Positions 54,501 to 63,893 are shown, counted from the stretch's first letter. The stretch is DNA of 64,000 nt from an uncultured Gammaproteobacteria bacterium (GCA_958295485.1 OY282354.1:124001-188000); one strand, 5' to 3'. The notes: generated by a model from the letters alone, not told the origin. Made by a program: numbers and translations.

Positions 54501-55756
54501 TGCGCGCGCGCCCTCACCAGCTTCTTGAACAGCGCGACATAGGCGGCGGCGGCCTTCTCGGGTGAGAAGTCGGCGGCGCGCGCCCGTAGCGCGGCCGCCG
54601 TCGGCCGCGCGCCGCGTAGCGTCGCGACCAGCGCCCGCGCCAGCGCCGGCGCATCGCCCACCGGCGGCAGGTCACCCCAACCCCCGAGGATTTCCCGTGG
54701 ACCGTAGGGCGCGTCGGTACTGACCACCGGTGTGCCGCATGCCAGCGCCTCGAGGATCACCGTCGGCAGACCCTCCCAGCGCGAGGAGAGCGCGAGCAAC
54801 CCCGCGCGCCGCATGTAGCGGTACGGGTTCTCGTCGAAGTCCACAAAGCCGAGGTCTCCCTCCACGCCAAGACCCCGCGCCAGGGACTTGAGCCTTGTCC
54901 GGTAGGGCGCGGAAAGCCGGCCAAGCATGACCAACCGCGCGTCCACCTCGCGCCTCGCCAGTCCGAACGCCTCTACCAGGGTGGGGTGATCCTTCGGCGC
55001 CGCCTCGCGCCCGACGCTCAGGACCACCGGCGGCGCGCCGTCCTCAAACCAGGGATGCGTGACTTCCTCTTGCGCCAGTCGCCGTATACTGTCGGCAGGA
55101 ATGGGGTTGTAGATGGCGCTAACGCGTTCGGCGTCCACCCCCAACGATCGCCGCACGACCTCAGCCACGCCCCTGGACACCGCCACCACCGCATCGGCCA
55201 ACGGATAGAGCGTCCGGGACGCGGCCAGCCATTCCGGCGCATAATCCGCGCTGACGTTGGCATGCACCGTGACCACCACCGGCACAGCCCGATCCGTCAA
55301 CTCTGCGGCGCAGACCGCGACGGCGTCGGCGCCCGGCAGCGCCGACACCAGCACATGGGGGCGTACTTCGCGAATGTACTGCGCCAGAAAATGGGCGTAG
55401 GGATAGATGGAGCGCATGCCGCTGCCGCGTAGCACGGATATCCTGGGGTACTTCCGACTGAGAACCAGCCAACTCCGCGCGACCCCGATGGGGTTGACGC
55501 TCATCACTTCCACTTGGACTCCCGCGCGCTGCGCCGCCCGCAGGAGCTCCCTGTCGGCGCCGGGAATCCGCGCCCGATAGACACGCATTCCGCCGGGGAT
55601 CGCGGCCCGGTAGTCTCCCGCGAACCGGGGGAGCGCCAGGTCCGCCCGGTGTCCGCGCGCAATGAGCGCCGTCGCCAAGTTCAGAATGGCGCGCTCCGCG
55701 CCGCCGCCGTCCAGGCCGGTCAGCAGGAAGCCGACATGAAATTTGTCCGCCCTCAC
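54497..55756 (-). CDS. GT4-family glycosyltransferase, tandem copy 2
   Basis: 419-residue GT-B protein from a GTG start, overlapping both neighbours by 4 bases. The acceptor domain (residues about 40-190) is almost the same as in copy 3 (for example GGMRVYRARIPGADRELL), and the donor domain is the shared one with RWEGLPTVILEALACG. The near identity implies recent tandem duplication. Whether the copies add the same or different sugars cannot be told. Confidence 0.87.
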   Translation of the reverse strand: MRADKFHVGFLLTGLDGGGAERAILNLATALIARGHRADLALPRFAGDYRAAIPGGMRVYRARIPGADRELLRAAQRAGVQVEVMSVNPIGVARSWLVLSRKYPRISVLRGSGMRSIYPYAHFLAQYIREVRPHVLVSALPGADAVAVCAAELTDRAVPVVVTVHANVSADYAPEWLAASRTLYPLADAVVAVSRGVAEVVRRSLGVDAERVSAIYNPIPADSIRRLAQEEVTHPWFEDGAPPVVLSVGREAAPKDHPTLVEAFGLARREVDARLVMLGRLSAPYRTRLKSLARGLGVEGDLGFVDFDENPYRYMRRAGLLALSSRWEGLPTVILEALACGTPVVSTDAPYGPREILGGWGDLPPVGDAPALARALVATLRGARPTAAALRARAADFSPEKAAAAYVALFKKLVRARAQ

Positions 55757-57003
55757 CGCGCGCGTGCCCTCACCAGCTTCTCGAACAGCGCGACATAGGC
55801 ATCGGCGGCCTTGTCGGGTGAGAAGTCGGCAGCGCGCGCCCGTAGCGCCGCCGCCGTCGGCCGCGCGCCGCGCAGCGTCGCGACCAGCGCCCGCGCCAGC
55901 GCCGGCGCATCGCCCACCGGCGGCAGGTCACCCCAACCCCCGAGGATTTCCCGTGGACCGTAGGGCGCGTCGGTACTGACCACCGGTGTGCCGCAAGCCA
56001 GCGCTTCGAGGACCACCGTCGGCAGACCCTCCCAGCGTGAGGAGAGCGCGAGCAGCCCCGCGCGGCGCATGTAGCGGTACGGGTTCTCGTCGAAGTCCAC
56101 AAAGCCGAGGTCTCCCTCCACGCCAAGACCCCGCGCCAGGGACTTGAGCCTCGTCCGGTAGGGCGCGGAAAGCCGGCCAAGCATGACCAACCGCGCGTCC
56201 ACCTCGCGCCTTGCCAGTCCGAACGCCTCTACCAGGGTGGGGTAGTCCTTCTGCGCCGCCTCGCGCCCGACGCTCAGGACCACCGGCGGCGCGCCGTCCG
56301 CAAACCAGGGGTGCGTGACTTCCTCCTGCGCCAGTCGCCGTATGCTGTCGGCGGGAATGGGGTTGTAGATGGCGCTAACGCGCCCGGCGTCCACCCCTAA
56401 CGATCGCCGCACGGACTCGCCTACGCCCCTGGACACCGCTACCACCGCATCGGCCAGCGGATAGAGCGTCCGGGACGCTTCCAGCCAAGCTTCGGTGTAT
56501 TCCCTCTCGACGTTGTTGCGTACCGTGACCACCACCGGAACAGCTTGGTCCGTCAACTTTGCGGCGCAGACCGCGGCGGCGTCGGCGCCCGGCAGCGCCG
56601 ATACCAGCACATGGGGACGCGCACTGCGGAGGTAATGGTTCAGAATGTGGACGGAAGCATAAAGAGAGCGCTTGCGCCGGACCCGTACGCCAAGGCGCTT
56701 GCGGCCAAGAACCAGCCCGATCCAGGCGACCGCGAACGGGTTTACGCCAAGCGCCGTTACTCTTGCGCCCGACTGTTGGACTTCCCGCAAGAACGTCCTG
56801 TCGGTATGAGGAAGCCGTCCCCGGTACAATCGCATTCCACGGGGAATTACGGTCCGATAGTCTCCCGCAAACCGGGGGAGCGCCAGGTCCGCCCGGTGTC
56901 CGCGCTCGATGAGCGACTGCGCCAAGCAGAGAATACTGCGCTCCGCCCCACCCCCGCCCAGGCTGGGCAGTACGAACCCGATATGGAGTCTGCCGTCGGT
57001 CAC
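55753..57003 (-). CDS. GT4-family glycosyltransferase, tandem copy 1
   Basis: 416-residue GT-B protein from a GTG start. Its donor half (about 190-416) is almost identical to copies 2 and 3, but the acceptor half differs strongly between about residues 50 and 165 (GRLPHTDRTFLREVQ and KRLGVRVRRKRSLYASVHIL). This suggests exchange of the acceptor-recognition module on a constant donor module. It lies 3 bases after the leucine-rich-repeat ligase gene. Confidence 0.87.
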   Translation of the reverse strand: MTDGRLHIGFVLPSLGGGGAERSILCLAQSLIERGHRADLALPRFAGDYRTVIPRGMRLYRGRLPHTDRTFLREVQQSGARVTALGVNPFAVAWIGLVLGRKRLGVRVRRKRSLYASVHILNHYLRSARPHVLVSALPGADAAAVCAAKLTDQAVPVVVTVRNNVEREYTEAWLEASRTLYPLADAVVAVSRGVGESVRRSLGVDAGRVSAIYNPIPADSIRRLAQEEVTHPWFADGAPPVVLSVGREAAQKDYPTLVEAFGLARREVDARLVMLGRLSAPYRTRLKSLARGLGVEGDLGFVDFDENPYRYMRRAGLLALSSRWEGLPTVVLEALACGTPVVSTDAPYGPREILGGWGDLPPVGDAPALARALVATLRGARPTAAALRARAADFSPDKAADAYVALFEKLVRARAR

Positions 57004-57006
57004 CGG

Positions 57007-59967
57007 TCACGTCTCCACGACGTGGCAGTCACCGTCGATGGGCGGCGCTCCTGTCGCGACGCTCAACCCGGCGAGAAACATGAACGCGCTGATCACGAGC
57101 AGGTGCTGGAAGCTCATGGAGTACAGGGCGATGACAATGACCCAGGCTATGGTCGCATCCCGGGCAAGCGACTTGGGCGCGCCCCACTGCGCGCGCAGCA
57201 GCAGGACAATGGCAGACACGAATAGCAGCAGGGGGACGATGCCCGCCTCGCCCAGCAAGGCCAGGTACAAGTTGTGAGCGCCCAGCGGCCTGCCGTCAAT
57301 TCCGATGGGAGCCCCGTCCATGTGCGCCAGCGCCCCAAGGCCATGACCGAAGACGAGCGACTCCAGGGCCTTCTCGAAACCCAGTCTCCAAAGCAGCAGT
57401 CTATCTATCGCCAAGGCATCGCAGATGAGGTCGTCATCTATATCGTGGCTGTGCAGGTGGAGGTGGCGCAACCCCCACGGCAGGCAGCCGTGAAAATCGT
57501 TGCCGGCGACGGCAAGGGAGAGATGCTTGATTCCGGTCAATGCAGACGCGAAGGAACCGGTGAGATGGTTGTCGGCCAGCCATAGTTGCCCGAGATTCGG
57601 CAGGTTGGCGATCTCGGGCGGGATGGCGCCGGTCAGAGCGTTGCCGGCAAGCATGAGCGTTCTCAAGCCGGTCAGTTTTCCCAGTTCCGGCGGAATGCCC
57701 CCTGTCAAGGTGTTGTGACTCAGGTTCAGATACTCAAGTCGCGCCAGGTTGCCCAGCTCCGGCGGAATGCGACCGTTCAATCTCAGTCCCGCCAAATTCA
57801 GCCCGGTGACGCGCCCCTCCGGGCCGGCCATCGTCACGCCCTGCCACAAACCGACCGGGACCGCCGCATGCCAGTTGAGCGATGCGTTGCCGGCCAGCGT
57901 CTCCTTCACCGCCAGCAACGCCTTGCAGTCGTCGGACAGCGCCGGACTCATTGGCGGCAACGGCGTAGAGACGCGTGTATAAGCCAGATCGTGGTCGGCG
58001 GCAGCGGTGAGTTCGGGAGGAATGGAGTCGAAATCGTTGCCCGAGAGACGCAGAAGGGACAGGCCGAGCTCCCCGAGAGCGACCGGGACAGCGCCGGTCA
58101 AGCGGTTGTGTTTCAGCCATAGCTCCTTGAGATTCTTGAACTTCGCCAGTTCCGGCGGAATGCCCCCTGTCAAGGCATTGTGGCTCAGATTCAGATACTC
58201 GAGTCGGGCCAGGTTGCCCAACTCCGGCGGAATGCGACCGGTGAGCTGATTTCGTTGAAGGGACAGCGAAACGAGGCGATCCAGGCGACCAAGCTCCGCG
58301 GGGATGCGACCGTTCAATCCCAGTCCCGCCAAATTCAGCCCGGTGACGCGCCCCTCCGAGCCGGCCACCGTCACGCCTTGCCACAAACCGACCGGGACCG
58401 CCGCATGCCAGTTGAGCGATGCGTTGCCGGCCAGCGTCTCCTTCACCGCCAGCAGTGCCTTGCAGTCGTCGGACAGCGCCGGACTCATTGGCGGCAACGG
58501 CGTAGAGACGCACATATAAGCCAGATCGTGGTCGGCGACAGCGGTGAGTTCGGGAGGAATGGAGTCGAAATCGTTGCCCGAGAGACGCAGAAGGGACAGG
58601 CCGAGCTCCCCGAGAGCGACCGGGACAGCGCCGGTCAAGCGGTTGTATTTCAGCCATAGCTCCTTGAGATTCTTGAGCTTCGCCAGTTCCGGCGGAATGC
58701 CCCCTGTCAAGGCATTGTGGCTCAGATTCAGATACTCGAGTCGCGCCAGGTTGCCCAACTCCGGCGGAATGCGACCGGTGAGCTGATTTCGTTGAAGGGA
58801 CAGCGAAACGAGGCGATCCAGGCGACCAAGCTCCGCGGGGATGCGACCGTTCAATCCCAGTCCCGCCAAATTCAGCCCGGTGACGCGCCCCTCCGAGCCG
58901 GCTACCGTCACGCCTTGCCAGTAGTTCACGGGCACGACGCTACTCCAATTCAAAACAATGTCCCCGGCCAGGATATCCCTTTTTGCCAGCAGGACGGCGC
59001 AGTCCGCGCCAGGATTGTCGGTCGGCGAAGGATCGCAGAACAGGTTCCCCTCATACGTAGCGGCGGGAATGAACCGCAACTCCGACCACTTGGAAAAACT
59101 TCCGGAGAAACCCCCAACACCGATGAATCCTGCAATTCCGATCAATCCTGTGGCCGCTAAAGCCAGGACGAATGGCCTCGGTTTGCTGCGGACGCTGATC
59201 AACAGAAACACGACCGCGACGGCGCCGAGTACGACGAGCGCCGTTCGGGACGCTGTCGCCAGACTTGCGGCGACGCCGGCGGCCAGGCCCAGCCAGCCGA
59301 GCGTGCGCGGCCCGCCGTTGGTCAACAACGCCACGGCCAACGCCACTGTCATGCAGGCGGCCAAGCCGGCATCGTTGGGATTGACGAAGGCGCCGGTCAG
59401 GCGAAACGGAATTCTGTAGGGCGGCAGGATATCGAGATCACGCAGGACCGGCGAAGCTAAAATGATGACGCAACTCAAAATCAGCACGACAAGCACGCCC
59501 TGCAACAACCGGTCGGCCCCGATTCCCTCCAGCGCCGCCCGGCCGCCGACCGCGGCCGCCACGAGTACGCCGAATTGGAGGACTCGATACTTCAAGCTCC
59601 CAGCCGTTTCGGGTTGCGAGATTGCCTCGACGCCCAGCACGGCCGCGCCAATCGCCAGATAGGATGCCACCGCCGCGAACAACAACAGGCCGGGCGTTCC
59701 GCCAAGCGCCCCCCGGATGGGGGCGAGTGAACCGGACTTTCGGCAGGCGATCAGGCGGCGGGCGCCAACCAGGCCCAACAAGAGGACACAGCAGACAATG
59801 GTCACCCGTGCAATGACCACCTCGACCGACGGCAGCCCCCAAAGATGCAGATACCTCAGGTTGGTCAGGGTGATGACCGCCAATGTCCAGAACGCGATTG
59901 CGATCAACGTGGCCTGGAACGACTCGGCCCGGCGCAGCAGCGAGGCCGGATGTTGGAACCGGATCAC
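57007..59967 (-). CDS. O-antigen ligase/polymerase-like protein with inserted leucine-rich repeats
   Basis: 986-residue membrane protein from a GTG start. Residues about 1-290 form the N-terminal helices of a Wzy/WaaL protein, similar to the 43360 gene (EAISQPETAGSLKYRVLQFG). Residues about 311-850 are plant-type leucine-rich repeats (LxxLxxLxLxxNxLTGxIPxEL) in three modules with a period of 179 residues (537 bases). Each module opens with an LRRNT-like cap (C...LL..K..LAG...LNW...WQGVT). Residues about 855-970 resume the ligase fold with FGHGLGAL, GAHNLYLALLGEAG (H898) and the last helices. The repeats replace the Ig-like module of the two paralogues in the same periplasmic loop. It is intact and in operon with three glycosyltransferases. 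Confidence 0.88.
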   Translation of the reverse strand: MIRFQHPASLLRRAESFQATLIAIAFWTLAVITLTNLRYLHLWGLPSVEVVIARVTIVCCVLLLGLVGARRLIACRKSGSLAPIRGALGGTPGLLLFAAVASYLAIGAAVLGVEAISQPETAGSLKYRVLQFGVLVAAAVGGRAALEGIGADRLLQGVLVVLILSCVIILASPVLRDLDILPPYRIPFRLTGAFVNPNDAGLAACMTVALAVALLTNGGPRTLGWLGLAAGVAASLATASRTALVVLGAVAVVFLLISVRSKPRPFVLALAATGLIGIAGFIGVGGFSGSFSKWSELRFIPAATYEGNLFCDPSPTDNPGADCAVLLAKRDILAGDIVLNWSSVVPVNYWQGVTVAGSEGRVTGLNLAGLGLNGRIPAELGRLDRLVSLSLQRNQLTGRIPPELGNLARLEYLNLSHNALTGGIPPELAKLKNLKELWLKYNRLTGAVPVALGELGLSLLRLSGNDFDSIPPELTAVADHDLAYMCVSTPLPPMSPALSDDCKALLAVKETLAGNASLNWHAAVPVGLWQGVTVAGSEGRVTGLNLAGLGLNGRIPAELGRLDRLVSLSLQRNQLTGRIPPELGNLARLEYLNLSHNALTGGIPPELAKFKNLKELWLKHNRLTGAVPVALGELGLSLLRLSGNDFDSIPPELTAAADHDLAYTRVSTPLPPMSPALSDDCKALLAVKETLAGNASLNWHAAVPVGLWQGVTMAGPEGRVTGLNLAGLRLNGRIPPELGNLARLEYLNLSHNTLTGGIPPELGKLTGLRTLMLAGNALTGAIPPEIANLPNLGQLWLADNHLTGSFASALTGIKHLSLAVAGNDFHGCLPWGLRHLHLHSHDIDDDLICDALAIDRLLLWRLGFEKALESLVFGHGLGALAHMDGAPIGIDGRPLGAHNLYLALLGEAGIVPLLLFVSAIVLLLRAQWGAPKSLARDATIAWVIVIALYSMSFQHLLVISAFMFLAGLSVATGAPPIDGDCHVVET

Positions 59968-60123
59968 TTCAAGAATGCCCTGAATATCGGAGGGGGGCTG
60001 ACAAGGGTATGTAAAGCCGGAATTGGCATGAAAATGACCTCCGTTCGCACAGGCGTGACCCGAGAAATCCTGCCACCTTAGTCACCAACGCTCAATTTCG
60101 ACGCTTCATCTCCATGATGGGGC

Positions 60124-60666
60124 TCAGTCGTCTTGGTCCCTTGACGAGACGAAGATCAAGCCTGTCAAAAACGGCACAACATGACGGAAGGCAGCCTGCT
60201 GGGCGTTCCAATCTTCGGATTGCCACATTAAAAACCACTCGCCTCCTATTATCAGGAAACCGACGAACCAGAGCATGATGGCCAGAAGCAGCGCGCCGAT
60301 CGCTTTTGTTTTTCGTTGATTGAACAGCGTTGCATCGCGTCGAGCCTGCCACAGGTCAACCGCCCCCCAAATTCCCAGCGCCCCGATGACAAGTTCAGCG
60401 AGGATGATCAACCAGTAGACCAGGTGATGGATCCAGGGTGTTTCAACAGCGCGCCATATGAGTGGATTGTCCGGGAAGACGGTATCCATCATCAATACAT
60501 GCTGGACGAAAGTAAAATTGGCGCCGTAGTCGATGATGTTGTTCACACCCGTGAGGCCGGCAAGAACCGCCGCCGCAATCACAAACAGAATTTTACTCAG
60601 TCTTATTATCGCCACGCGCTTATCAAAACCCGGTATCAGTGGTCGCCTGATACAATATGTATTCAT
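60124..60666 (-). CDS. DUF2165 family small membrane protein
   Basis: 180-residue integral membrane protein with four hydrophobic segments (about 22-42, 85-105, 120-142 and 155-172). The conserved pattern VNNIIDYGANFTFVQHVLMMD and GGEWFLMWQS is typical of DUF2165. Its function is unknown. It stands alone between the polysaccharide locus and metabolic genes. The preceding spacer 59968-60123 shows no feature. Confidence 0.8.
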   Translation of the reverse strand: MNTYCIRRPLIPGFDKRVAIIRLSKILFVIAAAVLAGLTGVNNIIDYGANFTFVQHVLMMDTVFPDNPLIWRAVETPWIHHLVYWLIILAELVIGALGIWGAVDLWQARRDATLFNQRKTKAIGALLLAIMLWFVGFLIIGGEWFLMWQSEDWNAQQAAFRHVVPFLTGLIFVSSRDQDD

Positions 60667-60691
60667 TAACTCGTTGTCAAGAATCCAGCAG

Positions 60692-60709
60692 TTCCCGCGT
60701 CAGCGGGAA
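60692..60709. repeat. REP-like hairpin
   Basis: TTCCCGC-GTCA-GCGGGAA, a seven-base perfect stem with a tetraloop, flanked by ATCCAGC and TCCGG. This is the form of common extragenic palindromes. The remaining 60710-60941 shows no gene; GTTTGGGGCTGTT at 60904-60916 is a partial copy of the dispersed repeat at 11241 and 25782. Confidence 0.55.
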
Positions 60710-60941
60710 TCCGGCAGACAAACCTTGTTTTTACCTTGACCCCAACTATCGGGAAGCCCGGCAAATCCGCCGATACAGGCCGCCGGGGAGCGCGCTGGTC
60801 ATGGTTTCGCCGGGGAATGTCTGTACTCCGACCCCAGTTCATCGGAAGCGGCAAGATCAACCTTCTTCAAGCCAGCCATTCGCGCTGACCGGACTGAAAG
60901 AGAGTTTGGGGCTGTTTTGGAGTGACTGCGCCCGGGCTGGC

Positions 60942-61454
60942 TCATGGAACGGAAAAACGCGATATTTCCCGGCAAGCGGAAAACAGGCCGGGGCAGGCGC
61001 GTTCTATCATGTCAAGTACTTCCTCAAAGCCCCGCGGCCCGCCATAGTAGGGATCTGGTACCTGTGGGGCGTCCTTGGGGTGGCCGTCGTATTCCGGCAG
61101 AAAGGAGCCAAGCAGCCGGAGATTGGGACGAGGCCCGCCGGCAAGCTGTTCCAGGTCTCGTAAATTATCCTGGTCCATGGCGACGATCAGGTCGAACTCG
61201 TCCAGGTCCTCGCGCGTTACCTGACGGGCGATGGAGTCCAGCGTGTAACCCCGTCTCGCCGCAGCCTCGCGCATGCGGCGGTCGGCGGGGTCGCCACTGT
61301 GGTAAGCGATGGTACCGGCGGAATCGATGTGAAATTTGTCCCCATCGCCTTCCCGTTCGACGTGCTGCCGGAACACCCCTTCCCCGGCCGGCGACCGGCA
61401 GATATTTCCCATGCAAACAAATAAAACGGAAACCGATGCCTGTTGATGAGTCAT
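60942..61454 (-). CDS. Low-molecular-weight protein tyrosine phosphatase
   Basis: 170-residue LMW-PTP. The P-loop is VCMGNICRSP with nucleophile C14 and R20, and the general acid lies in VPDPYYGG. In many bacteria such a phosphatase (Wzb type) dephosphorylates a BY-kinase controlling capsule export, but no kinase gene is in the window. Its start overlaps the metF stop by 4 bases, so it belongs to the ahcY-metF transcript. The role is not determined. Confidence 0.9.
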   Translation of the reverse strand: MTHQQASVSVLFVCMGNICRSPAGEGVFRQHVEREGDGDKFHIDSAGTIAYHSGDPADRRMREAAARRGYTLDSIARQVTREDLDEFDLIVAMDQDNLRDLEQLAGGPRPNLRLLGSFLPEYDGHPKDAPQVPDPYYGGPRGFEEVLDMIERACPGLFSACREISRFSVP

Positions 61455-62305
61455 TGGAGCAAACCGAGCTCAGCCCAAATCGCTTCGGACGCCGCATGTT
61501 GATTCATCGTATAGACGTGCAAACCGGGGGCGCCGGCTTCCAGCAGTCGCTCGCACAATTTCGCGGTGACGTCGATGCCGAAACTGCGAAGGGCAGTCAT
61601 ATCGTCGCCAAAGTCATACAGGCGTTGCAAAATCCATCTCGGTATTTCAGCGCCGCACGCGTGTGAGAACCTTGCCAGTTGCGTGCGATTCGTAATGGGC
61701 ATAATGCCGGGGATGATGGGAATATCAATCCCGATCGCGGCACAGCTTTCTGTAAACCGGAAGTAGGCATCGGCATTGTAGAAGTATTGGGTGATTGCGC
61801 TGTTTGCGCCGGCAGCCACTTTTCTCCTGAAATTTTCCAGGTCTTTTTCGGCGCTTTCGGCCTGTGGGTGAAATTCCGGGTAGCAGGCCACCTCGATATG
61901 AAAATGATCACCGGTCTCCCTGCGGATTAATTCAACCAGTTCGCTGGCGTAACGCAGGGCGCCGCCGCCAACGGAGCCGGAGGGTATGTCTCCACGCAAC
62001 GCCACCAAGTGGTCGAAGCCGTTATTTTTATAATCCTGTATCACCTCCTTAAGCGCAGCCAGGGAAGAGCCGCTGCAAGAGAGATGTGGCGCGGCATCCA
62101 TCCCGGTCATATCCCTTATGGCCATTGCCGTTTCAAAGGTTTTTTCGCGGGTGCTGCCACCGGCGCCGAAGGTCACTGAAAAATAATCCGGTTGCAACAG
62201 CTTTAACCGCTCGACAGTCCCATGCAGTTTTTTCTCTGCAGCGACCGTTCGCGGCGGGAAAAACTCGAAACTGAGTTTGAGGGAATCCCGTAGCGACCGC
62301 TTCAT
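61451..62305 (-). CDS. metF: 5,10-Methylenetetrahydrofolate reductase
   Basis: 284-residue FAD enzyme reducing methylene-THF to methyl-THF for methionine synthesis. SFEFFPPRT (about 12-20), VTFGAGGSTR, LVALRGDIP and PGIMPITN are the family motifs. It follows ahcY by 61 bases and shares its riboswitch-controlled transcript, tying methyl-group supply to removal of S-adenosylhomocysteine. All key segments are intact. Confidence 0.95.
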   Translation of the reverse strand: MKRSLRDSLKLSFEFFPPRTVAAEKKLHGTVERLKLLQPDYFSVTFGAGGSTREKTFETAMAIRDMTGMDAAPHLSCSGSSLAALKEVIQDYKNNGFDHLVALRGDIPSGSVGGGALRYASELVELIRRETGDHFHIEVACYPEFHPQAESAEKDLENFRRKVAAGANSAITQYFYNADAYFRFTESCAAIGIDIPIIPGIMPITNRTQLARFSHACGAEIPRWILQRLYDFGDDMTALRSFGIDVTAKLCERLLEAGAPGLHVYTMNQHAASEAIWAELGLLQ

Positions 62306-62366
62306 TAATCAACCCGGATAGCGCGCCAGTGGATATAGATCGCGCCGGAGAACAGGCGACCGCCGC

Positions 62367-63782
62367 TCAATAGCGATAATGCTCAGGTTTATAGGGGCCG
62401 CGCGCATCGATTCCTGTATAGGCCGCCTGTTGTTCGGTCAAGGCGGTAAGCTGCGCGCCGATACGTTCGAGGTGCAACCGGGCTACTTTTTCATCCAGGT
62501 GTTTCGGCAACACGTACACGTCCTCCTGATAACTATCCCGGTGACGATATAACTCAATCTGCGCCAATACCTGGTTGGTGAACGAATTGGACATGACAAA
62601 GCTGGGATGCCCGGTGGCGCAGCCCAGGTTCACCAGACGCCCCCTGGCCAACAGGATGATACGCTTGCCACCAGGAAAAATAACGTGGTCTACCTGGGGT
62701 TTGATTTCCTCCCACTGGTAATCTTGCAAACCGGCCACGTCGATTTCGTTATCAAAATGGCCGATGTTGCAAACTATGGCTTGATCTTTCATGGCGAGCA
62801 GGTGTTCGCGGGTGATCACGTGATAATTGCCGGTTGCAGTGACAAAGATATCCGCTTCACTGCAAACATCATCCATCCTGACTACCCGGTAACCTTCCAT
62901 CGCGGCCTGCAAGGCGCAGATCGGGTCGACTTCAGTGACACAAACCGTGGCGCCGAGCCCGCGCAGCGATTGCGCGCAGCCTTTGCCCACGTCGCCATAA
63001 CCGAGCACTACGGCAATCTTCCCGGCAACCATGACGTCGGTGGCGCGTTTAATCCCATCGACTAATGATTCGCGACAGCCGTATAAATTATCAAACTTGG
63101 ACTTGGTCACCGAGTCATTCACGTTGATCACGGGAAACGGCAGGGCGTCGTTCTGTTTCATCTGGTAGAGACGATTCACGCCCGTGGTGGTTTCTTCCGT
63201 GACGCCGATAATATTATCCCGGATTTTCGTGTACCAGCCCTTGTTCGACCCCAGCCGTTTTTTAATGGCGGCAAACAGAAATTTCTCTTCTTCACTGGTC
63301 GGGGCATCGACAAGCGACAAGTCCTGTTCCGCCTTGGCGCCCAGGGTAATTAGCAACGTTGCATCACCGCCATCATCTAAAATCATGTTGGGCGCGCCGC
63401 CATCCGGCCATTCCATGATCCTGTGTGTATATTCCCAGTACTCCTCCAGTGTTTCCCCCTTATGGGCAAACACTGGAATACCCTGGTCGGCAACGGCTGC
63501 CGCCGCGTGGTCCTGGGTGGAAAATATATTGCAGGACGCCCACCTGACCTCTGCGCCCAAGGCGACCAGTGTTTCAATCAATACCGCCGTCTGGATGGTC
63601 ATGTGCAGGGAGCCGGCGATACGCGCGCCCCGCAGGGGCTGTTCTTCGGCGAACTCCTCACGCACCGAAACCAGACCCGGCATCTCGGTTTCGGCTATGC
63701 GGATTTCTTTATGACCCCATTCGGCCAGGGAGATGTCGGCGACATGAAAATCTGAAAATATGGACTGGATTGCAACGCTCAT
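62367..63782 (-). CDS. ahcY: Adenosylhomocysteinase
   Basis: 471-residue NAD-dependent enzyme splitting S-adenosylhomocysteine to adenosine and homocysteine. Substrate segments [13 protein letters not shown] and STQDHAAAA and the NAD fold [19 protein letters not shown] (about 260-278) are present, as is the C-terminal KPEHYRY ending. It is the first gene after an S-adenosylhomocysteine riboswitch, with GGAG before the ATG, so its product relieves the signal that induces it. Confidence 0.97.
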   Translation of the reverse strand: MSVAIQSIFSDFHVADISLAEWGHKEIRIAETEMPGLVSVREEFAEEQPLRGARIAGSLHMTIQTAVLIETLVALGAEVRWASCNIFSTQDHAAAAVADQGIPVFAHKGETLEEYWEYTHRIMEWPDGGAPNMILDDGGDATLLITLGAKAEQDLSLVDAPTSEEEKFLFAAIKKRLGSNKGWYTKIRDNIIGVTEETTTGVNRLYQMKQNDALPFPVINVNDSVTKSKFDNLYGCRESLVDGIKRATDVMVAGKIAVVLGYGDVGKGCAQSLRGLGATVCVTEVDPICALQAAMEGYRVVRMDDVCSEADIFVTATGNYHVITREHLLAMKDQAIVCNIGHFDNEIDVAGLQDYQWEEIKPQVDHVIFPGGKRIILLARGRLVNLGCATGHPSFVMSNSFTNQVLAQIELYRHRDSYQEDVYVLPKHLDEKVARLHLERIGAQLTALTEQQAAYTGIDARGPYKPEHYRY

Positions 63783-63802
63783 CTTGTTCTCCTTAAAAAA
63801 CA

Positions 63803-63888
63803 GTTCAAGCGAGCGCCGTTGTGAATTGGATCAGGCCTGAGCCTGGTGGGGTCGGCCCCATCGCAACGCTCCTCAGACCTGCTTGAAC
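63803..63888 (-). ncRNA. S-adenosylhomocysteine (SAH) riboswitch
   Basis: The minus-strand leader of ahcY contains CTGAGGAGCGTTGC, then CCAGGCTCAGG, then AACGGCGCTCGC, the conserved blocks of the SAH riboswitch. The outer stem P1 is a perfect GTTCAAGC / GCTTGAAC (63888-63881 with 63810-63803). Ligand binding is known to turn on downstream genes, here ahcY, metF and probably the phosphatase gene. Confidence 0.92.
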
Positions 63889-63893
63889 GGCCA

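Noticed and set aside
57586-58659. Repetitive plus-strand open frames in the LRR region
   Set aside because: They only mirror the 537-base periodicity of the LRR gene on the other strand.
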